Assembly: GCA_023139105.1 (NCBI GenBank)
Contig: JAGLOF010000012.1
Span: 24,797-88,796, forward strand
Direction: 5' to 3'
DNA length: 64,000 nt
Source of the DNA: a bacterium
GTDB lineage: Bacteria > Zhuqueibacterota > QNDG01 > JAGLOF01
Shown here one piece after another: positions 7,844-17,150 of the stretch. The position numbers and the translations under genes are program-made. How positions within the stretch are numbered: position 1 is the stretch's first letter; each line of letters begins with the position of its first letter. Under the pieces are notes generated by a model that was not told the origin of the DNA, searched no databases, and saw only the letters and a program-made list of their open reading frames with translations.

Positions 7844-9013
7844 CTACTGAAAAATTCCAATAAACACACCTGCTGCAATTGCAGAGCCGATAACGCCGGC
7901 CACATTGGGAGCCATAGCATGCATCAGCAGATGGTTGGTCTTGTCATACTGCAATGCAAAATGATGCACCACGCGGGCAGAATCAGGCACTGCAGAAACA
8001 CCGGCTGCACCGATGAGCGGATTTATCTTCTCTTTCAAAAAGAGATTCATAAATTTGGCAAAGATCAGCCCGCCAAATGTAGCCACTGCAAATGAGATTA
8101 ATCCCAGACCAAAAATGCCAATGGCCTTGGGAGTGAGAAAACCGACATTAACACCATCAACTATACGTATGGCCTGTGTTGAAGCACCTACGGCAAAACT
8201 AAGCAGCACAGTACAGATATCCAAAAGTGATGTACTCACTGACTTGGCCAGACGACCTGTTACTCCACTCTCTTTCATTAGATTACCAAGCATAAGCATA
8301 CCAACAAGCGATAGCGAGCCGGGAGCGATTAATGCGGCAACAATAGTTACAATAATCGGAAAGATAATTTTTTCCTGCTGGCTGACTATACGGGGCGGTT
8401 TCATTTTGATACGCCTCTCAGCCGGTGATGTCAAGAGCTTCATAATAGGCGGCTGTATTACAGGCACCAGTGCCATATAACTGTAGGCAGCAATGGCAAT
8501 GGGACCTAATAGATGCGGTGCCAGCTGTGATGACAGAAAAATTGACGTAGGACCGTCAGCACCACCGATTATGCCTATAGCTGCGGCTTCCAGATCTGTA
8601 AAGCCCAGTGCCAAAGCCCCAAGAAAGGTAGCGAATATACCAATCTGTGCGGCTGCTCCCAGCAATACTGATTTTGGGCTGGAGATCAGCGAAGAAAAGT
8701 CCGTCAGCGCACCGATACCCATAAAAATGAGTGGTGGAAAAATACCTGAAGTCACGCCCCAGTAGATCATGGAAAAGACCGAATTCTGACCAAAACCATT
8801 AGCAGTGGTGTCATAGACGCCAATTGGCAAAGTAGCCAGAGAAGGAATATTTCCGGCAATAACACCAAAACCGATGGGTAAAAGCAGCAAAGGTTCATAA
8901 TGTTTAACAATAGCAAGGTATATGGCCACGCAGCCGATGGCGATCATAATGAGATTGCCTCCGGAGATATTGGCAAAACCGGTGGTCTCAATGATTTTTG
9001 CAAGTACGTCCAT
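7844..9013 (-). CDS. mmdB: Sodium-pumping decarboxylase beta subunit (OadB/MmdB family)
   Basis: Integral membrane subunit that decarboxylates carboxybiotin and exports Na+. About nine to eleven helices are visible, with family blocks GVTSGIFPPLIFMGIGALTDF, GIIGGADGPTSIFLSSQLAP (the conserved GGADGPT region with the functional Asp) and the C-terminal GAAGVSAVPDSARVV and HAMAPNVAGVIGSA. Length (389) is normal. It is the last gene of an eight-gene run; the neighbours (mutase, epimerase, carboxyltransferase) make methylmalonyl-CoA the most likely substrate rather than oxaloacetate or glutaconyl-CoA. The stop of the biotin-carrier gene lies one base before its ATG. Confidence 0.93.
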   Translation of the reverse strand: MDVLAKIIETTGFANISGGNLIMIAIGCVAIYLAIVKHYEPLLLLPIGFGVIAGNIPSLATLPIGVYDTTANGFGQNSVFSMIYWGVTSGIFPPLIFMGIGALTDFSSLISSPKSVLLGAAAQIGIFATFLGALALGFTDLEAAAIGIIGGADGPTSIFLSSQLAPHLLGPIAIAAYSYMALVPVIQPPIMKLLTSPAERRIKMKPPRIVSQQEKIIFPIIVTIVAALIAPGSLSLVGMLMLGNLMKESGVTGRLAKSVSTSLLDICTVLLSFAVGASTQAIRIVDGVNVGFLTPKAIGIFGLGLISFAVATFGGLIFAKFMNLFLKEKINPLIGAAGVSAVPDSARVVHHFALQYDKTNHLLMHAMAPNVAGVIGSAIAAGVFIGIFQ

Positions 9014-9014
9014 G

Positions 9015-9488
9015 CTAGTTCCCCACAGGCTTCAGCAGGAAGAGCACATCACCCTGGTTCACAGAGGCACCTTCCTGATGTTTGATGTCAACGATAATAC
9101 CACCGGTTGTGGCATGTACTTCGTTCTCCATCTTCATAGACTCCAGCAGACAAACAGTCTGTCCCTGACATACCTCTTCACCTTCTTTTACCAGTACTTT
9201 AAGCACCTGACCGGGCAACGGTGAATAAATATGACTGGCATCGCCGGCCTCTTTGGGTTTGTGTATAACTTTGGGAGCAGCAGCTTTTGGAGCATGAATC
9301 ACGGCCGGGCGATGTACTGATTCCGGCGTTGGTTTCACATCTGGTATCTTGGGTGCTCCCAGATCAGACAAACCGACTACATACTCCTTACCGTCCACAG
9401 AAACTGTGGCCTCATTGGCAGAGAACTGGTGTACTGAGACTTTATATTCTCTACCATTTATATCTAATGTAATAATTTTATCTTTCAT
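9015..9488 (-). CDS. mmdC: Biotin carboxyl carrier subunit of methylmalonyl-CoA decarboxylase
   Basis: A 157-residue protein with a basic N-terminal stretch, a Pro/Ala-rich flexible linker (about 60-85) and a C-terminal biotinyl-lipoyl domain. The biotin attachment motif reads LLESMKMENEV, with Ser in place of the usual Ala before MKM; the Lys is retained. It shuttles CO2 from the alpha subunit to the beta subunit. I start it at ATG 9488, which has GAGGTAAT just upstream; the frame stays open to 9578 but that part overlaps the gamma-subunit gene. Confidence 0.93.
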   Translation of the reverse strand: MKDKIITLDINGREYKVSVHQFSANEATVSVDGKEYVVGLSDLGAPKIPDVKPTPESVHRPAVIHAPKAAAPKVIHKPKEAGDASHIYSPLPGQVLKVLVKEGEEVCQGQTVCLLESMKMENEVHATTGGIIVDIKHQEGASVNQGDVLFLLKPVGN

Positions 9489-9492
9489 CGGA

Positions 9493-9849
9493 TTACCTCG
9501 ACACGTGTATACGTTGTCCGAATTTATATCCCGTTTTCCATCCGGAGCGCTGCTCCGTATCGGCAAACGTGACTTCACTGGTTAGCTCTTCATGATAGAG
9601 CTTATGATAAACTGCCAGAGCAACGGCAATGACTGCCTGGTGCTCTTCAGGTATCGGTTTACCCCTGGGTTTCAGCTTTCTGGCTGGAGCCGTAGTAACT
9701 GGCGTTTCTGTTGACAAAGCCGCACTTCTTGCAAACAACTTATTAAAAAGCTGTATCACCAGTGCTATCATCACCAGTCCTGTGAACACAACCAAAATTC
9801 CGCTGCCGGCAATTGTCAAACCGTTATATTGAGTAATTGAATCAATCAT
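9493..9849 (-). CDS. Sodium pump decarboxylase gamma subunit (OadG family)
   Basis: Short membrane subunit (118 residues) with one N-terminal helix (GLTIAGSGILVVFTGLVMIA, near 10-33), a Pro-rich linker and a C-terminal region with EEHQAVIAVALAVYHKLYHE, typical of OadG/MmdD proteins that hold the alpha and beta subunits together. It sits between the carboxyltransferase and the biotin carrier genes, the usual place. The C-terminal WKTGYKFGQRIHV is a short tail present in longer family members. Confidence 0.88.
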   Translation of the reverse strand: MIDSITQYNGLTIAGSGILVVFTGLVMIALVIQLFNKLFARSAALSTETPVTTAPARKLKPRGKPIPEEHQAVIAVALAVYHKLYHEELTSEVTFADTEQRSGWKTGYKFGQRIHVSR

Positions 9850-9860
9850 GGTCTGCTCCT

Positions 9861-11396
9861 TTAAAGAGGAATATTACCGTGCTTCTTAGGTGGATTGACA
9901 TCGCGCTTGTTCTGCAACATCTCCAAAGCCTTGATCAGCTTGTAACGCGTGATCTTAGGTTCAATCACCTCATCAATATGACCTTTGGCTGCAGCAACAT
10001 AGGGATTGGCGTGCTCAGCACGATACTCGGCAACCTTCTCCTCCAGTGCAGCAGCAGGATCATCAGCCTTGGCGATTTCTTTGCCATGAATCAACTCCGC
10101 CGCGCCCTTGGGGCCCATTACTGCAATCTCGGCTGTCGGCCAGGCATAGACAATATCGCCACGCAGAGCCTTGGGATTCATTACACAAAATGCACCACCG
10201 TATGCTTTACGCGTAATAATGGAAATACGTGGAACAGTAGCCTCGGCGTATGCATAAAGCATTTTTGCACCGTGACGAATTACACCCTGGTACTCTTGAA
10301 CCGTGCCCGGCATGAAACCGGGTACATCTTCCAGTGTGATAATCGGAATATTAAAACAATCACATGTACGTATGAAACGAGCTGTCTTCACAGCAGAATC
10401 CGAATCAAGAACACCCGCCATTACCTTAGGCTGGTTGGCAACGATACCTACGGCCCTGCCGTTTAACCTTGCATAACCAATTATGATAGACTTGGCAAAG
10501 TGCTCCTGAACTTCCATGAACACCCCATTATCAAAAACAGTTTTAATAATATCATGCATATCATAGGGCTGATTCGGATTATCAGGAATAATATAATTAA
10601 GTGACTCTTCAACTCTGTCAGCAGGGTCATCATTTTGCTCTATTGCAGGTTCTTCAGTATTATTCTGTGGCAGGTATTTGACAAGTTCTCGAATTCCCGC
10701 AAAAAGATTGTGTTCATCATCATATGTGAAGTGAGTCACACCGGACTTAGTGGCATGTACATCGGCTCCACCCAGTTCATTGGCTGTAACATCCTCATGG
10801 TTAACTGATTTCACAATCTTCGGACCGGTTAAAAACATAAAAGCTGTGTTCCGTACCATGAAGATAAAGTCAGTTAAAGCAGGAGAATATACAGCACCAC
10901 CGGCTGCAGGCCCTACTATTGCACTGATCTGGGGCACTACACCGGAGTTCAATACATTGCGGAGGAAGATGGAAGTGTAACCAACTAAAGAATCGACTCC
11001 CTCCTGCACTCTGGCACCACCAGAATCATTTATACCGATGATGGGCGCACCAACCTTAGCTGCCATTTCCTGTACCTTGACGATTTTCTCGGCCACGGTT
11101 TTGGACAAAGAACCACCCATGACTGTAAAGTCATAGGAAAAAACAAAGATTAGACGACCGTGAATGGTGCCGTAACCGGTGACTACGCCATCACCATAAA
11201 GCTTTTTAGCTGAATTGGGTGAGAGACGGAACTGATCAATCTCTTCAAAACTCTTTTCATCCAATAAAATCAGAATACGTTCACGGGCGGTCAGCTTACC
11301 CTTAGCATGTTGTTTTTCAATAGACTTGATGCCACCGCCCAGTTTGGCCTGTTCCTGACGGTCTTTCAATTCTAAAATCTGACGTTCATTACTCAT
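9861..11396 (-). CDS. mmdA: Methylmalonyl-CoA decarboxylase/carboxyltransferase alpha subunit
   Basis: Acyl-CoA carboxyltransferase of about 511 residues with two crotonase-like halves. Visible blocks are KQHAKGKLTARERI near the start, VVTGYGTIHGRLIFVFSYDFTVMGGSL, GVDSLVGYTSIFLRNV, AIVGPAAGGAVYSPAL (an acyl-CoA oxyanion-hole motif) and, in the second half, LEDVPGFMPGTVQEYQGVIRHGAK and RKAYGGAFCVM. It transfers the carboxyl group of methylmalonyl-CoA to biotin, giving propionyl-CoA. I use ATG 11396 (MSNERQ); the open frame upstream to 11498 lies inside the epimerase gene. The start overlaps the end of that gene by eight bases, so translation is coupled. Confidence 0.94.
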   Translation of the reverse strand: MSNERQILELKDRQEQAKLGGGIKSIEKQHAKGKLTARERILILLDEKSFEEIDQFRLSPNSAKKLYGDGVVTGYGTIHGRLIFVFSYDFTVMGGSLSKTVAEKIVKVQEMAAKVGAPIIGINDSGGARVQEGVDSLVGYTSIFLRNVLNSGVVPQISAIVGPAAGGAVYSPALTDFIFMVRNTAFMFLTGPKIVKSVNHEDVTANELGGADVHATKSGVTHFTYDDEHNLFAGIRELVKYLPQNNTEEPAIEQNDDPADRVEESLNYIIPDNPNQPYDMHDIIKTVFDNGVFMEVQEHFAKSIIIGYARLNGRAVGIVANQPKVMAGVLDSDSAVKTARFIRTCDCFNIPIITLEDVPGFMPGTVQEYQGVIRHGAKMLYAYAEATVPRISIITRKAYGGAFCVMNPKALRGDIVYAWPTAEIAVMGPKGAAELIHGKEIAKADDPAAALEEKVAEYRAEHANPYVAAAKGHIDEVIEPKITRYKLIKALEMLQNKRDVNPPKKHGNIPL

Positions 11397-11802
11397 GTGC
11401 GCCTCCGGACTGGCATAGCTCAGTAAGAACTCTGCCTGAAGATTTAGGATGAATGAAGGCGATTTGACATCCGTGAGCACCATTACGCGGCGTCTCATCT
11501 ATCATACGCATCTCTTTTTCCTTTAGACCTTCAATTTCTGAGACCACATTATCAGTCTCATAAGCAATATGATGCATTCCCTCGCCTTTTTTCTCAATAT
11601 GCCTGGCGATAGGGCTCTCCGGATCGGTAGGCTCCAGGAGTTCAATCTTTGCATCTCCTGCCTGAAACATGGCAACCTTGACTTTTTGTTCGGCAACTTC
11701 CTCAATGCCCAGAAACTCCAAACCCAGCACATCCCTGTAAAAAGGGATCTGTGCATCCAGAGACTGAACCGCGATGCCGATATGATTGATATGCTTAATC
11801 AT
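11389..11802 (-). CDS. mce: Methylmalonyl-CoA epimerase
   Basis: A 137-residue vicinal-oxygen-chelate (glyoxalase fold) protein. It begins MIKHINHIGIAV with the first metal His, and shows the conserved VLGLEFLGIEEV, KIELLEPTDPESPI, KKGEGMHHIAYE with the second His, and the terminal GRVLTELCQ Glu region. It interconverts the (R) and (S) forms of methylmalonyl-CoA, linking mutase to decarboxylase. The start overlaps meaB by four bases and its end overlaps mmdA. Confidence 0.95.
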   Translation of the reverse strand: MIKHINHIGIAVQSLDAQIPFYRDVLGLEFLGIEEVAEQKVKVAMFQAGDAKIELLEPTDPESPIARHIEKKGEGMHHIAYETDNVVSEIEGLKEKEMRMIDETPRNGAHGCQIAFIHPKSSGRVLTELCQSGGAHE

Positions 11803-12755
11803 CGACTTTCCAACTCCTTAAAAAGGGGATCCAGCATTTGATGCATCAGCACATAAGGGCTATGTTTACGAGCAAATAGATCGTCGACCCATGCGTCGAT
11901 CTGTCCCTCAAAGTCCAAATGTTGATACACCGTCTCCTCAACTTTAGTTGCGGCAATGCGCCGGATCTCCGACACAATGCGCGCCCGCCGTTTGTCTGAC
12001 AGGCATCCACTGGCTTCCATGGACAACAGATAATTGTCCAGTACCTTCATCATTTCATCTATGCCCTCATTCCTGAGTGCCGAGACCAGACAGATCGGGT
12101 TGCGATCTGAAGGATTCTCCACATATTTCATATCGAGGACATAACCGATCTCTGAGGCTACTTTATCTGCCCCGTCACGATCGGCCTTGTTGACCACAAA
12201 GATGTCACCAATTTCCATGACACCTGCTTTCAGTGCTTGGATCTCATCGCCCAGACCGGGCACCATGACGAGCAGGACAACATCGGCCAGCTCCATTACT
12301 TCAATCTCGGTCTGGCCTACGCCAATGGTCTCTAAAATGATGGTATCGAAGCCCGCAGCATCAAGGACTTTAATGGCGTCGCCTGTGGCGCCCGCCACGC
12401 CGCCCAGATGTCCGCGCGAGGCCATGGATCGAATGAACACGCCATCATCTGTGGCGTGTTGCTGCATACGGAGACGGTCGCCCAGAATGGCACCGCCGGA
12501 AAAGGGTGAAGACGGATCTACAGCGATCACGCCCACACGCCGTCCACGGCGCCGTTCACGGGTAATAAGCTGGTCGGTCAGCGTCGATTTACCGGCCCCG
12601 GGAGGGCCGGTTATGCCCCACACTACAGCATGTCCGCAGTGCGGAAAAAGTTCATCAATGAGCGCTTCCTTACCGTCTCTATCATTTTCGATCCAGGTTA
12701 GAGCCCGCGCTATATACCGGGTTTCACCTGCCAGGACTTTGGGTGCGAGGTTCAC
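11799..12755 (-). CDS. meaB: MeaB-type G-protein chaperone of methylmalonyl-CoA mutase
   Basis: A 318-residue SIMIBI-class GTPase (LAO/ArgK family) that protects and reloads the B12-dependent mutase. The P-loop GPPGAGKST lies near residue 51, the DPSSPFSGGAILGDRLRMQ block near 80, ETIGVGQTEIEV (switch region) near 142 and NKAD near 188. The C-terminal dimerisation arm is present. It lies directly between the mutase small subunit and epimerase genes, where this chaperone is often found. Confidence 0.95.
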   Translation of the reverse strand: MNLAPKVLAGETRYIARALTWIENDRDGKEALIDELFPHCGHAVVWGITGPPGAGKSTLTDQLITRERRRGRRVGVIAVDPSSPFSGGAILGDRLRMQQHATDDGVFIRSMASRGHLGGVAGATGDAIKVLDAAGFDTIILETIGVGQTEIEVMELADVVLLVMVPGLGDEIQALKAGVMEIGDIFVVNKADRDGADKVASEIGYVLDMKYVENPSDRNPICLVSALRNEGIDEMMKVLDNYLLSMEASGCLSDKRRARIVSEIRRIAATKVEETVYQHLDFEGQIDAWVDDLFARKHSPYVLMHQMLDPLFKELESR

Positions 12756-12757
12756 GT

Positions 12758-13165
12758 TTACTTGGCCTCTACCCGTTCCCGGTTTTTTTCAATAAAATCA
12801 ACAACATCTTTAATGGGTGTACCCGGCGTAAAGACAGCTTCCACTCCAGCCTTGTTCAGACCGGGAATGTCGTCTTCAGGGATAACACCGCCACCAAAGA
12901 TAATAATATCATCTGCACCTTCAGCTTTCAGTACTTTCACCACTTCAGGGAAAAGCTCATTGTGAGCACCTGAGAGCAGTGAGAGGCCGACAAAATCGAC
13001 ATCTTCCTGAACCGCTGTCTTGGCAATGGCTTCCGGGGACTGACGGATACCGGTGTAAATCACCTCATATCCGGCATCCTTCAAAGCACGGGCCACATAC
13101 TTGGCACCGCGGTCATGGCCGTCCAGGCCCGGTTTGCCCACTAAAACTCGAATGGTCTTCGCCAT
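12758..13165 (-). CDS. mcmB: Methylmalonyl-CoA mutase small subunit, cobalamin-binding domain
   Basis: A stand-alone B12-binding domain of 135 residues. The DxHxxG motif reads [13 protein letters not shown] near residue 10, with the His that replaces dimethylbenzimidazole; GLSLLSGAH and [14 protein letters not shown] complete the nucleotide-tail pocket. In archaea and many bacteria the mutase is split this way into catalytic and B12-binding chains. Of two in-frame ATGs, 13165 is preferred because AGAGGAA lies eight bases upstream; 13171 would abut the ribosome site. It is the second gene of the run. Confidence 0.93.
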   Translation of the reverse strand: MAKTIRVLVGKPGLDGHDRGAKYVARALKDAGYEVIYTGIRQSPEAIAKTAVQEDVDFVGLSLLSGAHNELFPEVVKVLKAEGADDIIIFGGGVIPEDDIPGLNKAGVEAVFTPGTPIKDVVDFIEKNRERVEAK

Positions 13166-13179
13166 TTTCATTTCCTCTT

Positions 13180-13345
13180 ATTTAATTCTCCACAGAATAA
13201 CACGGAAGGACACAGAATAAACAAATTCAAAATACTTAACATGGCTTTGATTATTCGATTTTTCGTGTGGTTCCATGTACCTCCGTGGATATTTTTTCTT
13301 TGATTTCTTAAAAAACTCTCCGATTTCATCCGTGGAGAATTCTAT
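13180..13345. repeat. Intergenic CCACGGA/TCCGTGG inverted-repeat element
   Basis: The spacer between the two mutase genes contains TTCTCCACAGAATAACACGG at one side and CTCCGTGGATA and TCCGTGGAGAATTC at the other, which pair as an imperfect long hairpin. A better-kept copy lies at 43627-43723 and degenerate relatives near 46890-46980 and 60425-60470. It interrupts what is otherwise a tightly packed operon. Confidence 0.55.
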
Positions 13346-15019
13346 TTAAAGTATAATCGACTCTTTGTACTCGCCAAACTCATCACGCAGCACATTACAG
13401 ATCTCACCCAGTGTTGCGTAAGTACGGGCTGCATCAACGATCAGGGGCATGAGGTTGACTTCAACATCCTTTGCGCCCTCTTTCAGTACGGCCAATGTAC
13501 GATCCACATCGGCCTGATTGCGGCTGGCTTTAACTTCAGCCAATTTTTTCATCTGCACTTCACGCAATGCGGGATCCACTTTCAAGAGACCAGTAGGCGC
13601 GCCTTCATCGATGGTGAATTTATTTACGCCAACCACAACCTGCTCACCGGACTCAATCTCTTTCTGTGCACGGTAAGCTGCATCCTGGATCTCTTTCTGT
13701 ACATAACCTTTTTCGATAGCCTGTACCATACCGCCCTGATCTTCAATTTTATCCAGATACTTCCAGGCTTCTTCTTCTATGGTGTCTGTCAAACCTTCTA
13801 CATAATAGGAACCTGCAAGAGGATCAACGGTGTTGGCCACACCCGACTCATGGGCCACAATCTGCTGTGTCCGCAGGGCGATGCGTACAGATTCTTCCGT
13901 GGGCAAGGCCAAGGCCTCGTCGCGGGAATTTGTATGCAGAGACTGGGTACCACCCATGACAGCGGCCAGTGTTTGAATGGCCACGCGGACGATGTTGTTG
14001 TCCGACTGCTGAGCTGTCAGAGTAGATCCACCGGTCTGCGTATGGAAGCGCAGCATCTGTGACTTCTCAGATTTGGCATTAAACTGCTCTTTCATCACAG
14101 TGGCCCAGATGCGGCGGGCAGCGCGGTACTTGGCCACCTCTTCAAACAAATCATTATGGGCATTAAAGAAGAAAGAAAGGCGACCGGCAAAAGTATCAAC
14201 ATCCAGGCCAGCCTTCAACGCAGCACGGACGTACTCAATGCCATCGGCCAGTGTAAAGGCCACTTCCTGTGCGGCTGTGGAACCAGCTTCACGGATGTGA
14301 TACCCTGAAATGGAGATGGTATTCCACTTGGGCACATCGGTGGCACAGTAATCAAAAATATTGGTGATCAGACGAATGGATGGGGTTGGTGGGAAAATAT
14401 ACGTCCCACGGGCAATATACTCTTTCAGAATATCATTCTGAATAGTACCGCGCAACTGTTCTTTGGAGACACCTTGTTTCTCCCCAACGGCAATGTAGAA
14501 AGCCAGGAGCACAGCGGCCGGGGCGTTAATGGTCATCGATGTAGACACCTTGTCCAGGGGAATACCATCGAAGAGCAGCTCCATATCTTTCAGTGTGTCA
14601 ATAGCCACACCAACCTTACCCACTTCGCCAACGGAATGGGAATCATCAGAATCGTAACCAATTTGTGTTGGCAGATCAAATGCCACCGACAAACCGGTCT
14701 GACCCTGGTTTAACAGATATTTATACCGTTCATTGGATTCTTCAGCAGTACCAAAACCGGCATACTGACGCATGGTCCAAAAACGGCCACGATACATAGT
14801 GGGTTGTACACCTCTTGTGAAAGGGAACTCACCGGGAAAACCCAGTTTACTTAAATACGCTTCCTCGCTTAAATCACCAGGAAGTGCGACCCGCTCGGCG
14901 GGGTTCCAGGAACCGGTTGTAAAGTTTTCCTTTCTCTCAGGAAAACGGTCCGTCACCTTTTTAAGCGTAGTCTCTTGCCACGCTTTTTGGGCGTCCTGAA
15001 TCTTTTTTTGCTCAGCCAT
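13346..15019 (-). CDS. mcmA: Methylmalonyl-CoA mutase large (catalytic) subunit
   Basis: A 557-residue TIM-barrel catalytic chain that rearranges succinyl-CoA and methylmalonyl-CoA using adenosylcobalamin bound by the separate small subunit. Signature blocks are [20 protein letters not shown] near residue 62, [18 protein letters not shown] near 109, [20 protein letters not shown] near 242 and [15 protein letters not shown] near 325, all as expected for the large subunit (the C-terminal B12 domain is absent). It is the first gene of the operon, so the promoter should lie in the roughly 380-base gap upstream. Confidence 0.96.
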   Translation of the reverse strand: MAEQKKIQDAQKAWQETTLKKVTDRFPERKENFTTGSWNPAERVALPGDLSEEAYLSKLGFPGEFPFTRGVQPTMYRGRFWTMRQYAGFGTAEESNERYKYLLNQGQTGLSVAFDLPTQIGYDSDDSHSVGEVGKVGVAIDTLKDMELLFDGIPLDKVSTSMTINAPAAVLLAFYIAVGEKQGVSKEQLRGTIQNDILKEYIARGTYIFPPTPSIRLITNIFDYCATDVPKWNTISISGYHIREAGSTAAQEVAFTLADGIEYVRAALKAGLDVDTFAGRLSFFFNAHNDLFEEVAKYRAARRIWATVMKEQFNAKSEKSQMLRFHTQTGGSTLTAQQSDNNIVRVAIQTLAAVMGGTQSLHTNSRDEALALPTEESVRIALRTQQIVAHESGVANTVDPLAGSYYVEGLTDTIEEEAWKYLDKIEDQGGMVQAIEKGYVQKEIQDAAYRAQKEIESGEQVVVGVNKFTIDEGAPTGLLKVDPALREVQMKKLAEVKASRNQADVDRTLAVLKEGAKDVEVNLMPLIVDAARTYATLGEICNVLRDEFGEYKESIIL

Positions 15020-15397
15020 TTTGCTCTATTGCTCCTTGCAATTAAAATTAAATGCACCTAGCTTCGAAACAGCCCCTAATTTAATACAAATTAAGCTCAA
15101 TCAAAGCTTTTTTTACCTCAATATGCAGATTTTCAGAAGCGATTCAGAAATAACTAAAAAAAAGTGAGAGCCGTCAGCGAATTTCCGGAGATTAAATATA
15201 CAAAAAAATACCGGAGAATTATAAAAATAAAACAGTTTGCACCTCAGAGTGGAGCCTACCCACCAATACAACTTGGTGTTGTATTGGTGTTTTGAAGGAG
15301 TACGATTTTAGAATTTAACAATCATATCAATATAATCCCATTATTATTCCTGCTATAATCCACTGTTACACCAAATATGTCAATCAAAACGTGTACT
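15020..15397. other. Intergenic region upstream of mutase operon
   Basis: No credible gene is present. The stretch is A+T-rich, should hold the minus-strand promoter of the methylmalonyl-CoA operon near 15040-15150, and contains one perfect 12-base inverted repeat (listed separately). I could not fix -35 and -10 boxes with confidence. Confidence 0.5.
15261..15293 (+). repeat. Perfect 12-bp hairpin with short T tail
   Basis: Stem CACCAATACAAC / GTTGTATTGGTG with loop TTGGT, followed on the plus strand by TTTT. It resembles a terminator on the plus strand, but no plus-strand gene lies upstream; on the minus strand no T run follows. It could also be a regulator site or RNA hairpin in the leader region. 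Confidence 0.5.
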
Positions 15398-16993
15398 TTA
15401 CATCAGTCCCCCAATAAGCCTGGCAAGAATAATCACCCCCACCATGGCCACAGGATAAACAGTGGCATATGCAACTGATGGGGCACTGCACTTGGTTAAT
15501 CCCTGAGCCGCGCCCAAGCCGGGCGTACTGGTCATGGCACCGGTCAAAACTCCCAGCAGTGTTAACGGATTCATCTTGAAGATAAAACGTCCTATCAACA
15601 TACCTGTAACCATGGGTATTAAAGTAATGATCGCCGCCAAACCCAATATTGAGATCCCATGCACTGTAAGGACATCTCCCAGATCAGAACCGGCCTGTGT
15701 TCCAACCACAGCCAAAAAACAAGCCAAACCAAGATCTCTTAATATTTGACTAGCCTGCGGCGATAATGACCAGACCACAGGCCCTGTACGGACAAGTCGT
15801 GAGAGCAGAACAGCCGAAATCAGAATGCCGCCAGTAAGCCCAAACCTGAATGAAGGCAGACCGGGAATTGGAATAGAGACATTACCTAATACCAAGCCTA
15901 GTCCCAGGCCCAGGAAAACCGGGAGCAGATCTGTCTCTCCCAATTGATTCAAGGCATTGCCCAGTGTTTTAACAATCCAGTCAAATTGATCAGTATGACA
16001 GACAATACGAAGCCTGTCACCAAGCCGTAGACGATCCGCAGGTCCGGGTTGGAAATCAACACCACTGCGGCGAATACGCGTTACTGTTATCCGGTTTTCC
16101 GGCAACAGATCCAATTCCGCCAGAGAGCGGTTGACGTTTTTTCTATTGGAGACCAATATCCACTTAGCACAATAAGAATGAGAGAAAGTTATTTTCCTGT
16201 TTGTTTCAGGACCAACCAGCAACCTGACTTTATCCAATGCCTCAGTTGAACCTACAGCTTTAATAAGATCGCCCAGTTCAAATACAGTATTCGGTGCGGG
16301 TGCAATAGATTTTTCATCCTTCCTGACTCTGGAAATAGTAGCACCGGTCATTTCTGTAAAATTGATTTCTGTCAAAGATCTACCAACCCAAGCTGGATTC
16401 TGCACGATAAAATTACGATGATCCAACGCAGGATAATGTTCGCTGCTTTCATTCTTAAAAGCAATGGCAGCCTTATTTAAATCCAATTTTAAAAACTTTG
16501 GAACCAGCCTGACAAACAGAATCACCATCAAAACGCCAACCGGATAGGCCGCACCGTAACCAATAGACGCCAATGGCGATCCAGTGGCTTCAATGGCCGC
16601 GGCCAACCCGGGTGTACTGGTTAATGCTCCAGTGAAAAGCCCGGCAGCCAAAGACCAATCAAGCTCTGCAAAATGGGCTATAAGCCATGTTACGCCTACG
16701 CCGCTGAGTAGTACTGGTAATGTAATAATCAGCATCTTACGTCCATACTGCCGGAAAGCTGCAACAAGTCCCGGTCCAGACTGCATGCCAATGGCAAAGA
16801 TAAATAGAGCCTGACCCCATAGCAAAAACACATCCGGTGTTTTAAGCCCTGAATATCCTGCCGCTAATCCGGCAAAGAGAATCCCTGCAGAATCAAGAGA
16901 TACTCCACCAAGCTTTATCCTGCCAATAAGAAATCCAATTGCAATTACAAAAATAAGCCCAAATAACGGATGATTTAATATCATTTCAAACAT
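15398..16993 (-). CDS. AspT/YidE-type antiporter-like permease with two TrkA-C domains
   Basis: A 531-residue transporter with two membrane halves, each carrying the AspT-family motif (GALTSTPGLAAAIEATGSP in the first, GAMTSTPGLGAAQGLTK in the second), separated by about 190 cytosolic residues that form two TrkA-C (RCK_C) domains (NPAWVGRSLTEINF...GDLIKAVGS and RSLAELDLLPENRITVTRIR...RLRLGDRLRIVC). The family includes aspartate:alanine exchangers and uncharacterised YidE/YbjL; the substrate here is unknown, perhaps a dicarboxylate given the neighbours. ATG 16993 is chosen because AAGGGA lies seven bases upstream; the frame is open to 17044. Confidence 0.88.
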   Translation of the reverse strand: MFEMILNHPLFGLIFVIAIGFLIGRIKLGGVSLDSAGILFAGLAAGYSGLKTPDVFLLWGQALFIFAIGMQSGPGLVAAFRQYGRKMLIITLPVLLSGVGVTWLIAHFAELDWSLAAGLFTGALTSTPGLAAAIEATGSPLASIGYGAAYPVGVLMVILFVRLVPKFLKLDLNKAAIAFKNESSEHYPALDHRNFIVQNPAWVGRSLTEINFTEMTGATISRVRKDEKSIAPAPNTVFELGDLIKAVGSTEALDKVRLLVGPETNRKITFSHSYCAKWILVSNRKNVNRSLAELDLLPENRITVTRIRRSGVDFQPGPADRLRLGDRLRIVCHTDQFDWIVKTLGNALNQLGETDLLPVFLGLGLGLVLGNVSIPIPGLPSFRFGLTGGILISAVLLSRLVRTGPVVWSLSPQASQILRDLGLACFLAVVGTQAGSDLGDVLTVHGISILGLAAIITLIPMVTGMLIGRFIFKMNPLTLLGVLTGAMTSTPGLGAAQGLTKCSAPSVAYATVYPVAMVGVIILARLIGGLM

Positions 16994-17096
16994 AGCAATT
17001 CCCTTGAGATCATTTTGATACTTTTTTAAATATAAATAAAACATATCATAATTGAAATAAAATTAGAATCAATTTTGCTTTTTTTAAAACTTTTTC

Positions 17097-17140
17097 TTGA
17101 CTTAATGAGTCGGAAATAGTAAATTAATACCAAAATGGTA
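17097..17140 (+). promoter_or_regulatory. Probable promoter and operator of the IscR-like gene
   Basis: TTGACT at 17097 and TAAATT at 17120 are 17 bases apart, giving a plausible sigma-70 promoter. The -35 box overlaps the inverted repeat GACTTAATGAGTC, and the dyad TACCAAAATGGTA lies between the -10 box and the start codon. One of these dyads may bind the Rrf2 protein encoded just downstream; which one is not resolved. Confidence 0.5.
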
Positions 17141-17150
17141 GGATTTTAAT

